Of a stretch of 64,000 nt of DNA, positions 33,829 through 45,897 are shown piece after piece. The notes below the pieces were generated by a model. It worked only from the letters and a program-made list of their open reading frames with translations, was not told the origin of the DNA and made no database searches. The position numbers were made by a program, and so were the translations under genes. Source of the stretch: Lasioglossum baleicum (Eukaryota > Arthropoda > Insecta > Hymenoptera > Halictidae); assembly GCF_051020765.1 (NCBI RefSeq), contig NC_134929.1, forward strand, positions 3,064,786-3,128,785, in the 5' to 3' direction. Each line of letters begins with the position of its first letter. Positions within the stretch are counted from its first letter, which is position 1.

Positions 33829-34822
33829 AGGCAACTAAATACGGTTGGGTTCATATGAAAGATCTTGAACGGGAAAAATTTTTTGCTCTTAGAGATAGCG
33901 CATTTAATTGGAAGGTGTCGATAAAAATGTCCACAAGGATACAGGAGAATCTTTCTTGGTGGAAAACAAAGGTTATGACAACATTTAATCCTATCAGGAA
34001 ACCGTCGTTTCAATTAGAATTTTTTTCGGATGCGTCCCGAACAGGATGGGGGGCGTACAGTAAGGGAGAAAGAATTCATGGATTTTGGAATGAAACGGAT
34101 CAACTATTACATATTAACAGTTTAGAACTATTAGCTGCCTTTTTTGGACTTAAGTGTTTTGCAAAAGATTTAACGGATTGTGATATTTTGCTTAGAGTAG
34201 ATAATACCACGGCTATTGCTTATATAAATCGCATGGGTGGTATTCAATACCAAAAGCTGAGCGAAATCGCCAAAGAAATTTGGTTATGGTGTGAAAACCG
34301 TAATATATGGATTTTTGCATCTTATATCCGGTCAGAGGATAATGTAATCGCAGATTTCGAATCAAGACGTCTAGAACCCGAAACGGAGTACGAATTAGAT
34401 TCGGAAGCATTTAGAACAATATGTCACACCTTCGGAGAACCCGAAATCGATTTGTTTGCAAGCAGAACAAATTACAAATGTCCTGTTTATGTATCATGGA
34501 AAAAGGACCCGGGATCTGTAGCTATAGACGCTTTTACTATAGAATGGAATTCCTATTTCTTTTATGATTTTCCTCCTTTCGCGATTATTCCAAAAGTTTT
34601 GAAGAAGATTAATGTGGATGGATGTAGAGGTATTCTTGTGGTACCGAGTTGGCCTTCCCAAGCTTGGTATCCGAGAGTTATGGCCATGTTTGAGTCACAA
34701 CCAATTATATTCAAGCCTAGAATTAATTTACTGTCCTCTTCTAATAGAGAACCTCACCTGCTAGCATCCCAACTTTCCCTGGTAGCAGGGATCTTTTCAA
34801 GGAAGCTTATACGCTGAAAGGA

Positions 34823-35722
34823 ATGACACTGGAGACAATTACAATTGCAATGGCATCGCTTAGTGATTCCTCGCTACGCCAATATAACGTGGCACTAAGG
34901 AAGTGGTGGCAATTTTGTCATTCGACAAACATAGACGTGTATAAGGCAAAAATAGAGGACGTCTTAGGTTTTTTAACAAAGAAATATGAAGACGGAGGAT
35001 CGTATGGTTCTATTAATACGGCTAGATCAGCGGTGGCTTTGATTATTGGTCCAGATGTAGGACGAGATCTCTAAGCTGCGTCCGTCACAACCGAAAGATG
35101 ACTATACATGGGACCCAAAGATTGTACTAGATTTAGTATCGACATGGTATCCGAATGACACGATACCCTTAAAACAACTTTCATTAAAGGTTCTCGTTAA
35201 TGGCTTTGACCACAGGACACAGGTTACAAACTTTAACAAAGATTGACGTCAGAAATGTGCTGTTAAAGAAGAACATGTTGGAGATCATGATTCCCTCGAG
35301 ATTAAAGACTTCTAACCCCAGGAGGATACAACCGATTCTCAGATTTCCTATATACGAAAAGGATTGTTCGGTTTGTGTAGCCTCAGCAATAGAGACATAT
35401 ATAGAAAGAACTAAGGTTTTGCGAGAGGATACACAGAATTTGTTTATCTCTTGGAAGACTCCACACAAGGCAGTTTCCACGCAAACACTGAGTCGTTGGA
35501 TCAAGAGTGTTCACCAAATGTGGGTTGGACACGACGATCTTCTCAGTCTACAGCACCCGTCATGCCGCAACATCTGCTGCGAAGAGAGTCGGTGTGAATA
35601 TCGATGTGATAAAGAAAACAGCAGGCTGGACACCACAATCAAAGACTTTTGCGAGATTTTATAATCGGGATATAATAACCAAAGAAGAACATTTTTCAAA
35701 TGCTATTCTAAATTTAAAATAA
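34823..35722 (+). pseudogene. DIRS tyrosine recombinase, frameshifted
   Basis: It integrates the circular cDNA by a phosphotyrosine mechanism. The N-terminal SAM-like part is SDSSLRQYNVALRKWWQFC. After frameshifts near 35075 and 35200 the catalytic region shows the first Arg in TTGHRLQTLTKI. In the last frame (35507-35722) are TRHAATSAAKRVG with the His and second Arg, GWTPQSKTF, and the nucleophile in FARFYNRD. So all catalytic residues are still readable, but in three frames. Confidence 0.85.
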
Positions 35723-35869
35723 GTCAAAAATTAAGTTTTTCTGTTTTGTTTTTTTATAACATGATTTATTATTTGAGTTATTAAGGTTATATTTTAGATT
35801 CCATTAAATCAAGGAGTAAAGGAAACAAAATACGTATTAGTTTGTACACTGCCGCACATCTTTAAACAT

Positions 35870-35970
35870 CTACGAGTTTATCAAAGGAGGAGGCGCGTAA
35901 TACAATTGAACGATTAAACGAACTTACCTAAGTGAAGTTCTATCGTAATTGTATGAAGCGCCTCCTCCTG
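35870..35970. repeat. DIRS internal complementary region
   Basis: Reads GGAGGAGGCGCGTAATA (complement of the outer left end), then ~45 bp matching the complement of the right extension (36173-36226), then TATGAAGCGCCTCCTCC. In DIRS elements this region pairs with the two ends to make the circle, so its presence defines where the element ends. Confidence 0.9.
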
Positions 35971-36062
35971 AAGATCGGTCCCCCCCAAATAATTCCCATT
36001 CTTAACCTAACAGTTAACCCATACAGATACGGCAGTTTGGTCTTTAAAATAATGATGGATTG

Positions 36063-36172
36063 GAACATAGAGCCATGGACCAGGGTTTCCTTTCTTTTTT
36101 TTCCATCTGTAAACACTGTGGCGACACTGGCGTGAAGTAGAGGTACTACGAGTTGATCAAAGGAGGAGGCGC
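36063..36172. repeat. DIRS right inverted terminal repeat
   Basis: Reverse complement of 30088-30199. It is followed by a 54-bp right-hand extension (to about 36226) that is absent on the left, as expected for DIRS elements. Confidence 0.95.
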
Positions 36173-36226
36173 TTCATACAATTACGATAGAACTTCACTT
36201 AGGTAAGTTCGTTTAATCGTTCAATT

Positions 36227-36600
36227 TTCAGACTGTCATTCATTTGTAATAGTTCTTTGTTTATTTCCTGTCCTTCTTTAGGGGACTTCTCCTTCTGTTT
36301 TGTCGTTGCACCAGTTTTTTCTTTGGCATTTTTTCCTCAAATACTTTAGGATTGCTATTTAGATAAAGTCTTTTTTTAACATTTACGTCCGGCCTCGGTA
36401 GTAATATTCTTACAGTTTCCTTTGTTTTAAGTATTTTGTTTAATTTATTTTTAAGGGCGGAGGGACTGTTGACGAGACTCTCTTCATCCTTGATCGTTTT
36501 TATTATGTTGAGGAACACTTTATTGTTTATCGCATTTTCTGTGTTTTCATTTTTATTTTCCTCTATCACTATTGGGTCCGGGGGGTAACCCCCTGTGCAC
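36227..36600 (-). pseudogene. Jockey-like LINE ORF1, N-terminal half
   Basis: Minus-strand frame 36261-36569 encodes a Lys/Asn/Glu-rich protein (VFLNIIKTIKDEESLVNSP, TKETVRILLPRPDVNVKKR). It runs, with a shift, into EGQEINKELLQMNDSLK at the DIRS junction. It continues at 30081 on the other side. It has the look of the N-terminal linker of a LINE ORF1; I cannot name the family more closely. Confidence 0.5.
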
Positions 36601-37224
36601 TATCTATATTTTCACTAATTTTTTGTTTTAGAAAAATGCCAGGTTATAGAAAAAGTTTTCACTGATTTTAGTTCAGCTATTTTGACCTTGACAGGTAGCT
36701 CGCAGGACAGCGGTCAGCACGTCCGTCTCCCTTGAAGGTTCGAGGGGGACTCCCACGGAGCCCATAGCCGGTGCATCAACCGGCGCCATTGAAATCAACT
36801 TCGAAATATTCGAATATATGTACATAGTATTATTTTCGTTTTTCGTACTAAGCAAGTTTCAAAGTCTGGGAGATGTTTCTCTGAACGTAGGAACGTATAA
36901 TATCACATAATATATTTTTATGATTCAGAAAACATAAGTATAACTTAGGGAAAACGCCGAAAACAGTGGTTTTTATTTTTTTTAACTATGACGCACCACT
37001 CTCAGGAATTTGAAAAAATTGAACATAATACATACGGTAAGAACCTACCGAATGGTTCAAGCTCGATTAAAATCACGCCGGTGGCACATTTCACCACCAA
37101 ACCCGGGTATAGCACTCCAGAGTCACTGTCTCTGTTCCAATCCCTGAAACTGTGGACCCCTAAAACGCAATAATGTAACTGTTAACGGCTACTGTGATTG
37201 TTTCACATGAAAATAATATGTATA
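36601..37224. other. Probable LINE 5' region and AT-rich spacer
   Basis: The first ~250 bp have GC-rich sequence resembling a LINE leader (36690-36790), and the rest is mostly AT-rich. Frames at 36673-36855 and 36988-37173 show no domain. No promoter can be supported. Confidence 0.35.
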
Positions 37225-38855
37225 CAGGTTGTTTAGCTACAGGTGGGAGAAAATTTAAGGGGTGGTTCTCGACGATAATATAAGACGAAAATGAAGAATA
37301 AAAAAATTGCGATTTCGGCCTCGTTATTAAGTTATTAACAGTTAAAAATCTGCCCGAAAAGTGGCAACTTTTCAACAGCGGTGCACGTTGCGTACGTCAC
37401 ACAGGCGCGCGACAGTCTCGTATCAAGTGACAAACGCATGCATACCTTGGTTCTCATTTGGGGCCCCAGCGAAGTGAAATTGTTTAAAAAATCGTTGGAC
37501 GACATTGAACCTACCTACTCGTTAAAATCCACAAGGGCATTTTTAATATCCGCCCTATGGAATTATCGAGTAGAAGGGGTCAATGCCCTTTCATTTTAAA
37601 TTCTTCTCACACATATCCACAAATCCTCATCCTGCACTATAATTGTTCATAACAACGTACTTAATATACTGGAATAAACGCTCTAGCTCTATTTACAATA
37701 TCATACACACGCATTACGAGTATACAGAGAGTACAAGTTTACTGAGGGGAATGAGGAGAATGCAAAGAACTGGTAATCCTTTAATGTTGAAACACTGCGC
37801 TTTATTGAACTTGATTTACGTAGCAAGACTCGCTCACAGACGGAACGGACATCTTGAGGTAGTGCGATTTCTGCGAACGGAAATCTTCGACGCGTGCGGG
37901 AAGAATCGTCCGTACAAGCTAGCATCCGTATGCACACTGATTCAAGACAGCTCATGTGGTCAATGCACACACATGAGATATTTCGCGGTCACAGACAGAA
38001 TGAGAAAGAATCACGAAATTCGTGAAAACAGGATAGACAATGTATTGGTATAGCAACGCGCGATGTTTGGGCGGTAGTTTGCTGTAGATATTCATTTGTT
38101 TTATCGATCTAGCATCGACCTCGTCGGATGTCTTGAATCGGTGTGCATACTGATGCTAGCTTGTAAGGACGATTCTTCTCGCACGCGTCGGAGATATCCG
38201 GTCGCTGAAATCGCACGACCTCAAGATGTCCGTTCCGTCTGTGAGCGAGTCTCGCGACGTAAATCAAGTTCAATAAAGTGCAGTGTTTCAACATTAAAGG
38301 ATTACCAGTTCTTTACATTCTCCTCATTCCCCTCAGTAAACTTGTACTCTCTGTAAACTCGTAGTGCGTGTGTATGATATTGTAAATAGAGCTAGAGTGT
38401 TTATTCCAGTATATTAAGTACGGTGTTGTGAACAATTATAGTGCAGGATGAGGATTTGTGGATATGTTTCAGAAGAATTTAAAAGTGAAAGGGCATTGAC
38501 CCCTTCTACTCGATAATTCCATAGGGCGGATATTAGAAATGCCTTTGTGAATTTTAACGAGTAGGTAGGTTCAATGTCGTACAACGATTTTTTAAACATT
38601 TTCACCTCGCTGGGGCCCCAAATGAGAACCAAGGTATGCATGCGTTTGTCACTTGATACGAGACTGTCGCGCGCCTGTCTGACGTACGCAACGTATACTA
38701 TTGTTAGAAGTGTTGCAGCATTTTAGGCGGATTTTTAATTGTTAATAACTAAATAACAAAGCCGAAATCGCAATTTTTTTATCCTTCATTTTCGTCATAT
38801 ATTATCGTCGAGAACCACCCCTTAAATTTTCTCCCACCTGTAGGTAAACAGCCTG
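37225..38855. mobile_element. Foldback element family C, copy 2
   Basis: 1631-bp palindromic element with ends CAGG(T/C)TGTTTA.CTACAGG and flanking TATA on both sides (37221-37224 and 38856-38859). Arms of about 800 bp meet near 38070. Open frames in the arms (37381-37599, 37643-38053, 38096-38356 and others) mirror each other and have no recognised domain. No transposase is present. Confidence 0.85.
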
Positions 38856-40037
38856 TATATAATAATATAATAATATAAAATGATATGTATATACAGGGTG
38901 TCCCAAAATTCGTGAAAATCCCGAAAGGGGTTGGTTCCTGAGACCATTTCAAGCGACATTTTCCTTTGCACCAATGTCAGCCGCGGCATTGTTTAGGAGT
39001 TATTAACGAAAAACACGGACCAATCAGAGCAGTCCTGGCCCGCCGCGCCGCGCCGCGCCAGCAAGCGAGTGTCGGTGGTACGCCGTGACATCGCAACGAA
39101 CAAGAGTTTCTCGATAATGTGAATCCTCTCCGATTTCGATGAGCTTTGGATATGTTGTCAAGACCATGATTCTGAACAACATTTCGCTTTAGACTTTTTG
39201 GTGATCGGCTTTAGTTTACGAGATAATCCTAAAAAAAGAGAAGAAGCAGAAACTGATTGAATTAAAAACTCACGTATTCAGCCGTAAATCCATTTGCTGC
39301 TTCGAAATGTGTGTCTCTGAGTCACTCGGTGACGAACTGCACAGATATCTTCAGGTATACGGCAGTACCGAAAGCCAAGGGACGTACGGCCAGGTCGAGG
39401 AACTGCACAGCCGGTGGTAGAAGGCCTAAGGGATGCGCGGTCAAGTCGACGATCCAGAATTTCACTTTCACTTTCGAATCGATAAATAATTCGTATGTTT
39501 ATTTCAGACAGATGTCTTGAAATTTTTCCACACTCACAATCACTGTTCACATTTGTCAACACATAGTTATGCACTAATAATAATAATTGCCATATCCCTT
39601 GTACTGCTGCACAAATCACAACAATCAGGTAATGCAATCTCTAGACTGCGGATTTCATGCATTTGTAGCAAACATGAGTAGGTGCATTTTAAGACAGTCG
39701 ATAGATTAAAATATAATACTTTCAAAACACCAATGTATTATTTTCAACTTCTTAAAATGATCACAGTAAGTATCAAATATCTGTCTGGCTCTCCCCTGTC
39801 CCTTGTAATAGCTGTGAGACTGTGTGAGACTGAGGCGCGTTTTTATGATGTGTGTGTTTTGGATGATTGCGCATACGCCGCTGCGCGGGACAGATCGTCA
39901 CTTACCGGTTATAGAGAGAACGTGCATGTGCAATATAGAGGCTCGATAGAAATGTTGTATTACCAATAGATTAATGTATAAGTTAAGCTGTTTTGTTTAA
40001 TAAATATAATATATTATCAGAATATATATATATATAC

Positions 40038-41780
40038 TATCACGTCGTTTCTCGTTTCTTAGCGAAACGATAGCGACTCCGGGTATTTACAAGCGATACC
40101 GCCGGGCCACGTTCGGCCGCGCGAAACGTGGTCCACCCGGGACAAAAATTGTACGCAGGCTCGTCGTCTCTCGAGATCTCGTACGTAAAGTTCGGGCGCC
40201 AGGCACAGAAGAGGCCACGCTAAATTCGCTAATAAATACGATGAGAGACGACCATGCGAGCCCGCGACAATCGATATTACGCGAAGATGAGATACGAATG
40301 GTCGCAGGATTCTACGCGGGTCGAACACGAGGCATTCCCCGCGGCGGGAAGGTTTCTCACGCAATAAACACTCTCGTACGATCTGGGTTAACGCAGTTTA
40401 TTATTCCGATGTTACAATTACGGTGCCGGCAGCGACCGGCAGCGTTTCACGGTTAACCTACGCGTAACAGGTGATCGGCAACGACAACTCGTTGTACGCG
40501 CGCTTCGACCTTTCCTGGTCCTTCTCTTTACGCTACGAATCCGGCAGCAACGTGATGCTAATGTCGGCGCTCACGATCTTCGCGTTCTACGCCCGGATTC
40601 GGATGGGGTACGCGTTATTATAAGCTTCTCGTCGGCAGAACGAATCGCGGAAATACGACGAGAGCACGTGGCGGCGTCGCACCGTGGGACGACTCGAGGT
40701 TCGATTCGAAACACAACAACGACGTGCGAAGTTCGCGAAAAGAAATGTGGCTCGCCTCCGCTAACACCGTCACCGCGACTATCGAGGTCCAGATATCGCG
40801 GATCCCTACGTCTGACCTCTGTTGAGACTATTAACGCCCGTAAAACATAATTTCTTCGCACGCCCGTGGACCGACGGGTTTCTCCCGTCCACGAATGTGA
40901 CCGAATACGTCACAAATACCGGCAGCTACAAAGCCACGTTGGTGATTCGACGACGCGATCGCGGACACGACACACTACCGAGCCAACGCGAGAAAGATCA
41001 CTTTATCGAAATGAGAACTGACAGAAGCTTACCCAGGGCAACGATTGATGGTCTCACGTTCTCGTCCCTCTGTGTCCGGCAGCTCGCTTCGCAAATACCA
41101 TAGTTCTTATGCAATAATTAAGGTTCGAAATTCGCAACTAGTTTTCGCTAAAGCCAACGAAGAAGTGATCTCTCGCGGTGTGACTCGGGAACGCAGAAGC
41201 GGAGCGTCCCCCTCTTGCCGCTCTCGTCCCCCCGCACGCAATTCGACCGATCGCTAATAGATTTTCGGACGGGGCCTAGCCCTGCGCGACGGTCCTTGGC
41301 GTCCTGCGATTCGATGATTCTCCGGCAGCGATGTTCGTTGATTCGCCGTTTCCCTCAGAGGCGATCGACGCGAGCCAATCCGGCAACTGGCCAGGTTTCT
41401 CTCCGGATGAGGCGACGGCGAGACAGTTGAGATCCCTGGCTTGGCATCGCATGTCCTCGACGGCGCCTCCAGGTTGTCTATCCTGGGCCACGTTGATCCC
41501 TCGCTTCCTCGGGGTCGGAGTTTTCGCCGACGCCGATCCGTTTTCCGTTTCTCGGCGGGAGAGGTGCTTCGGGTCCCCCCTTGGGGCCCGACTACGGTCC
41601 TGCAGATACGCGTCGCGCAATTGGCGCGACGCTCCAAAAATATTAGAACTCGCCCATGGGTCTCGTTCGCACCCAGGGCGAGCGCTCGCCACGGCGCCTC
41701 TCGCGTATTAGGCTGCCAGAGGGTGACCCGGTCTTCCGATAACCGGCATCGGGTGACGTTGGCAAAACTGCCACGTCACA
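40038..41780 (-). mobile_element. LTR-like unit of family A, copy 4, in the Copia LTR
   Basis: 1743 bp from TATCACGTCG to CCACGTCACA, flanked by ATAC on both sides (40034-40037 and 41781-41784). It sits in the AT-rich end of the Copia 5' LTR. The minus strand has AATAAA near 40395 and a TGGCGCCCGAAC primer-type motif at 40190-40201. The 126-138-aa frames within it (41254-41830) overlap on both strands and are not credible proteins. Confidence 0.8.
40190..40201 (-). promoter_or_regulatory. Lysine-tRNA-type primer site inside the LTR-like unit
   Basis: The minus strand reads CCTGGCGCCCGAAC. The same 14 bases occur in copy 1 (to 15492-15505) although surrounding sequence has diverged, which suggests constraint. 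A primer site should lie outside an LTR, so its position is unexpected. Confidence 0.55.
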
Positions 41781-41805
41781 ATACATATATATATATACAA
41801 CAATA

Positions 41806-41818
41806 TGGTAGCAGAGCG
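41806..41818 (+). promoter_or_regulatory. Copia primer-binding site
   Basis: TGGTAGCAGAGCG follows the 5' LTR end after three bases. It closely resembles the TGGTATCAGAGC site complementary to initiator tRNA-Met used by many Copia elements. Confidence 0.75.
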
Positions 41819-41954
41819 TGGTTCTGTTAAAGAAAGAAGTATAGAATTGGAAAAGGTAAAGTGAGGTTAGGAAAAGCACGTGGTGGCGGAAAGCACGCGG
41901 CAAATAAAAACGGAATTGTATAAGAATAGGTAAATTAGAAAACATGTCCCCCCG

Positions 41955-43874
41955 AAGGCACAGCAATACCGTTCAGTAAAACAGAGCTATTAAACGATAG
42001 AAATTATCATGTGTGGGCGCTAAAAATAAGTGCGGTGCTTCGCGCAAGGAAATTATTTACAGAAGTGATAGTAAATCAGGAGCCGCCGATAGTCGCAGAC
42101 CGCAATTCAGAAGCAGGCAAGATAAAATCGTTATGGGAGAGTAAAAACGATGAAGCATTCGGAATCCTGGTCACCACATTGTCAAACGATCAGGCAGGAC
42201 AATTCCTATCGGCAAATAAAGCGAAACAGGTATGGCGAGAGCTTCAACGCATTCATGCAGGGAGAGCACAAGATAGAAAGATATAGCTGTTAAATTAAAA
42301 AATATAACAATGAACAAAAATGAATCGGTGATTGAATATATAACACGGGCTAAAAATATTGCTTCACGTAGTGCAAGTATAGGGCATCCAATCGAAGATA
42401 GAGAACTATCATATTATGTGGTGAGAGGAGTACACTACAAGTATGAGAAGGTTGCATCGGTGCTTAGAACTCAGAGAGGAATAAGCATAGAAGACGCCAA
42501 CAAGCATTGGAAGAAGAAGAGCGTAGGATAAACCAAAGAGCATCAGCAGAAAGCGGATCGCAAAGTGGATGGAAAGACGAGAAAGCATACAAAGCGTTTA
42601 GAGGTAATCGACGCAACCAAAATAATAACAGTGGCTGTTTCCATTGTGGTAGGAAAAATCACAAGGCGGCAGACTGTTTCCACAAAAGAGAAAGAGAGAA
42701 TGCTGTTACATCGTTCCGAGGTAGGCAAAATGCAAGTAGATATAGTCATGAAGGAAATAGAAACACAAGTTACAGAGGTAGAAGAGAGTACGCTAGATTG
42801 GCCACCGGAGTAAATGAAGAATATTCATTCAACGTATATATAGGGAACCAAGATGCGAGATCAAGAAACTCTGAGGAGTCAGAATTATGGACCTTGGACT
42901 CTGGATCGTCAACACACATGTCACCTGATATAAAGAGAATGATGGATATTAAATCGTACAAGGTTAAAGTAAATCTGGCCTAAGATGAACAGGCAATGTT
43001 ATCTCGAGCGATGGGTTACATGAAACTAGCCACCGATACGCAGGACGGTAAGCGTAACATATTAATACAGAACGTATTGTACATACCTAGATTAAGAGGA
43101 AACTTATTATCAGTTAGCAAATTATGCGAAAATGGGCATAAAGTCATATTTGAAAACAACGGTGCAAAAATAATTGGTAAAAATAACAAGGTTATAGCAG
43201 AGGCATGCGAAAAAAATGGGATATATACAATCAGACCAGGAAAACCCAACGATACAGTACCAGTGGCATTCAACATAAATCAGAAGGAAGAAGAAAGACA
43301 TCAAGTAATGAAGAATGACAAGATGAACAAAATGTTATGGCATAAGAGATTAGGCCACGCATGTGAATATTACATGTATAGAATGAAAAACACAGGTGCA
43401 ATTAGAGATTTAAATTACAGACAGGAAAATCTGGGCATATGTGAACCATACGTGATGGGGAAACTAAGCCAAACACCACATAGAAGAATAGAAGAGATAC
43501 AAGCGAAAGAACCGTTGGAACTTATCCACATGGACGTTTGTGGGCCTATGCCAGTACCATCACTGAATGGAAACAAATACGTAATGGTGATTGTGGATGA
43601 GTACAGTAGATACGCTACGGTGTATCTAATGAGAACAAAGGATGAAACATGTGAACACTTCTTACGGTACATGAACGAGAACGAAAACTCACTTCGGAGA
43701 AAAATAAAGAACGTTCGAACAGATAACGGAGGAGAGTTCGTTAATAGAAAGTTTGAGGAATTATATAGGTCAAGAGGTATCAAACATCAAAGAACAGTCG
43801 CATATAACCCTCAAAGTAATGGGGCAGCAGAAAGGTTAAACCGAACACTGTTAAGAAAACGAGAACACTACTGA
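41955..43874 (+). pseudogene. Copia gag, protease and integrase, with stops
   Basis: Gag begins near 41960; the segment around LLNDRNYHVWALKISAVL is typical of Copia. It continues through SNDQAGQFLSANKAKQVW. Stops or shifts occur at 42285, 42530 and 42982. The zinc knuckle is CFHCGRKNHKAADC. The protease box is WTLDSGSSTHM. Integrase shows MLWHKRLGH, HMDVCGPMPVPSLNG (first Asp), NVRTDNGGEFVNRKF (second Asp) and NPQSNGAAERLNRTL (Glu). Catalytic residues are conserved, so only a few mutations separate it from an open frame. A frame change at 43874 splits off the C-terminal integrase part (43916-44341). Confidence 0.9.
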
Positions 43875-43915
43875 TAGACGCAGATCTTCCAGGAGAATTT
43901 TGGGGCGAGGCCATC

Positions 43916-45897
43916 ATGACTGCAGTGTATATTAAAAATTTAACGATTACCAAGACTATAGACATGCAAACACCTCAGGAAAGGTGGAATGGAAAGAAGC
44001 CGACAATTTCGTATTTGAAAACATTTGGATGTTTGACGTATTACTTCATACCCAAAGTAGGTAGAGACAAGCTCATGCCTAGAGCAGAAAGAGGCATTTT
44101 CGTGGGATATTCTCGCGAAACAAGAGCATATCGTGTATACGATCCTGTAAAGGACAAAATATATGCAACAAGGACGGCGAGATTCAACGAAGATGAGAAG
44201 GGATCTCAATTGTTGAATAGGGAGCCGAGACCGAGACAAAGGATAGAAGATATAAGGTATGAGACAGAAGAGAGAAGACAAGAATGGAATAGCGAAGAAC
44301 AGTTAAAAATCATTCAGTGCAATGATCACAATAATAATTGAGAGAGAGCATAGACTGGAGGAAAAGGAAGAGGGCGTAAACCTGGAATAACATTGAAGGA
44401 AATACAGGAAGAGAGACGCTAGGAAAGGGAAAGAAATGAGGAGTCACTAATCGAAGCGGGAGCAAGACGCTCGGAAAGAATAAAGAATAGACAAGAGCAT
44501 GCTAGCTACATGGGAACAGGTGAGCCGATACCACAGAAATTTAAAGATGCGATGTGGAGTCGAACAACGCTATGCAATGGAAAAAAGCGATGGAAGAAGA
44601 AGAAGTAGAGATAATGAAACAAAGAGATGTATGGGAACTAATTAATAGAGAAAAGAATATGAAAGTGCTGAAAAGTAAATGGGTCTACACGGAGAAACAA
44701 TTGACAGCTGAAAAATCACCGAAATTCAAGGCACGATTGGTAGCAGTTGGATGTAACCAATGGAAAGGAACCCACTATGAAGAATCGTTTGCTCCAGTAT
44801 TAAGAATAGGAACAGCAAGGATCATGCTAGTCCTTGCCAGCATTTACAACATGGAAATACGTCAATATGATTTAAGAGCAGCATATTTATGTGGATCGAT
44901 TAAAGAAACTGTATTCATGGAACAGCCAGAAGGATTTGGAAAAGGAGAAAATAATGTCTGCATATTGAAAAAGAGCATATATGGACTACCGCAAGCAGGA
45001 AATTGTTGGAATACAAAAATCACAGAAGTGTTGGAGTCAATAGGAATGAAGAGATTACCAGAAGATCCTTGTCTTTATACAATAAAGAGAGGCAATAAGA
45101 AGCTGTGATTGGGACTGTATGTAGACGATATATTGGTCATAGGAACAGAGATTCCCAGATAATTACAGAGATCATAGATGAGGTCAAGGGACATTTCGAA
45201 TTAACGGAAACGAAGGAATTGAAATTCCTCAACATACGAGTATCGAGACAAAATGGAACATTGGCATTGTCACAGACTGAATATATAGATGATATATTGC
45301 GAAAGTATAATTTACAGGAAAGCAAAGCGGTAAGCACACCAATGGATCCACACCAGGACTTGGATGTTGACGACGATTCACCACCCGAAGATAGTATGTA
45401 TTATCAGGAAATGTTAGGCTCAATAATGTATCTAGCGACCGGTAGGAGGATAGATATAGCGTTTAGTGTAAGTAAATTGTCCCAATATTCAAAGAATCCT
45501 AAACAGGTACATTTAACAGCGCTTAAACGAGTTTTCAGATATCTTAAAGGTAGTAAGCATTACAAATTGGAATACGACGGGAATGCTGATAACATTAACC
45601 TAAGTACAGATGCGAGCTGGAATAGCACGAAGGATGCAAAATCTTTTGGAGGATACCTGGTAAAAATTGGTAATAATGTTGTAGATTGGCGGGCCAAGAA
45701 GCAAGAATTGGTCGCTTTATCAACATGCGAAGCCGAATTAATAGCTGTAAGCGACGGAGTACAGGAGGTAAAATGGGTTCGCGGAATTTTAGAAAGTTTA
45801 GAAGTTAAATTCGGGGGAAGACATTCAATTGAACTTAGCACGAATAGCAAAGCAGCTATAGACTGGATAAATAAATCCCATATTACAAATCGTACTA
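43916..45897 (+). pseudogene. Copia integrase tail, reverse transcriptase and RNase H
   Basis: The integrase C-terminal part shows WNGKKPTISYLKTFGCLTYY and GIFVGYSRETRAYRVYDP, with stops near 44340 and 44420. RT runs through KSKWVYTEKQ, RLVAVGCNQWKG, RQYDLRAAYLCGSIKETVFM and KKSIYGLPQAGNCWNTK. The active site LYVDDILVIG lies just after the stop/shift at 45107. RNase H includes STDASWNSTKDAKSFGGYL and STCEAELIAVSDGVQEVKW, ending at NKSHITNRTK. The last ~20 codons of frame 45105-45959 are foreign sequence. Confidence 0.9.

Larger units (their letters stand above)
31804..34817 (+). pseudogene. DIRS reverse transcriptase and RNase H, interrupted
   Basis: Frames 31804-32025, 32104-32793 and 33855-34817 belong to one protein. 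A stop at 32023-32025 and the LTR insertion at 32700 interrupt it. RT motifs are SKPDGSSRLILNLKNLN, MATIDLQDACLVVPI and CLPFGLNTAPYVFTK. The active site reads YINDIFLLG instead of a YxDD box, so the first catalytic Asp is Asn. After the LTR, RNase H is seen as FFSDASRTGWGAYS, SLELLAAFFGLK, DNTTAIAYINRMG and ASYIRSEDNVIAD. The typical DIRS tail follows (EPEIDLFASRTN, GILVVPSWPSQAWYP). The exact duplication AGGC at the LTR leaves the reading frame continuous on both sides. Confidence 0.9.
30082..36226 (+). mobile_element. DIRS-like tyrosine-recombinase retrotransposon
   Basis: The plus strand encodes gag, RT-RNase H and a tyrosine recombinase in that order, framed by inverted terminal repeats (30088-30199 and 36063-36172). 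An internal complementary region (35870-35970) pairs with both outer ends. This is the classic DIRS plan, in which a circular cDNA is inserted by the recombinase without target duplication. The element lies in a LINE ORF1, whose two halves flank it. It is itself split by the solo LTR at 32700-33828. Several stops and frameshifts make it inactive. Confidence 0.9.
39813..45897 (+). mobile_element. Copia retrotransposon, 3' truncated
   Basis: The 5' LTR starts TGTGAGACTG at 39813, exactly where the foldback copy at 58756-62973 continues uninterrupted. It resumes after a nested LTR-like unit and ends TACAACA at 41802; the LTR itself is about 243 bp. A primer site follows, then gag, protease, integrase, RT and RNase H. 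Integrase before RT is the Copia order. The 3' end stops inside RNase H (after NKSHITNRTK, 45897), and the 3' LTR is missing. Confidence 0.9.

Noticed and set aside
40695..40712. tRNA B-box-like GGTTCGATTCG
   Set aside because: No A box at the right distance and no cloverleaf could be drawn. A similar GGTTCGAGGGG at 36727 also fails.
41254..41830. 126-138-aa frames on both strands
   Set aside because: They overlap each other on opposite strands in a GC-rich LTR-like unit, which gives long chance frames.
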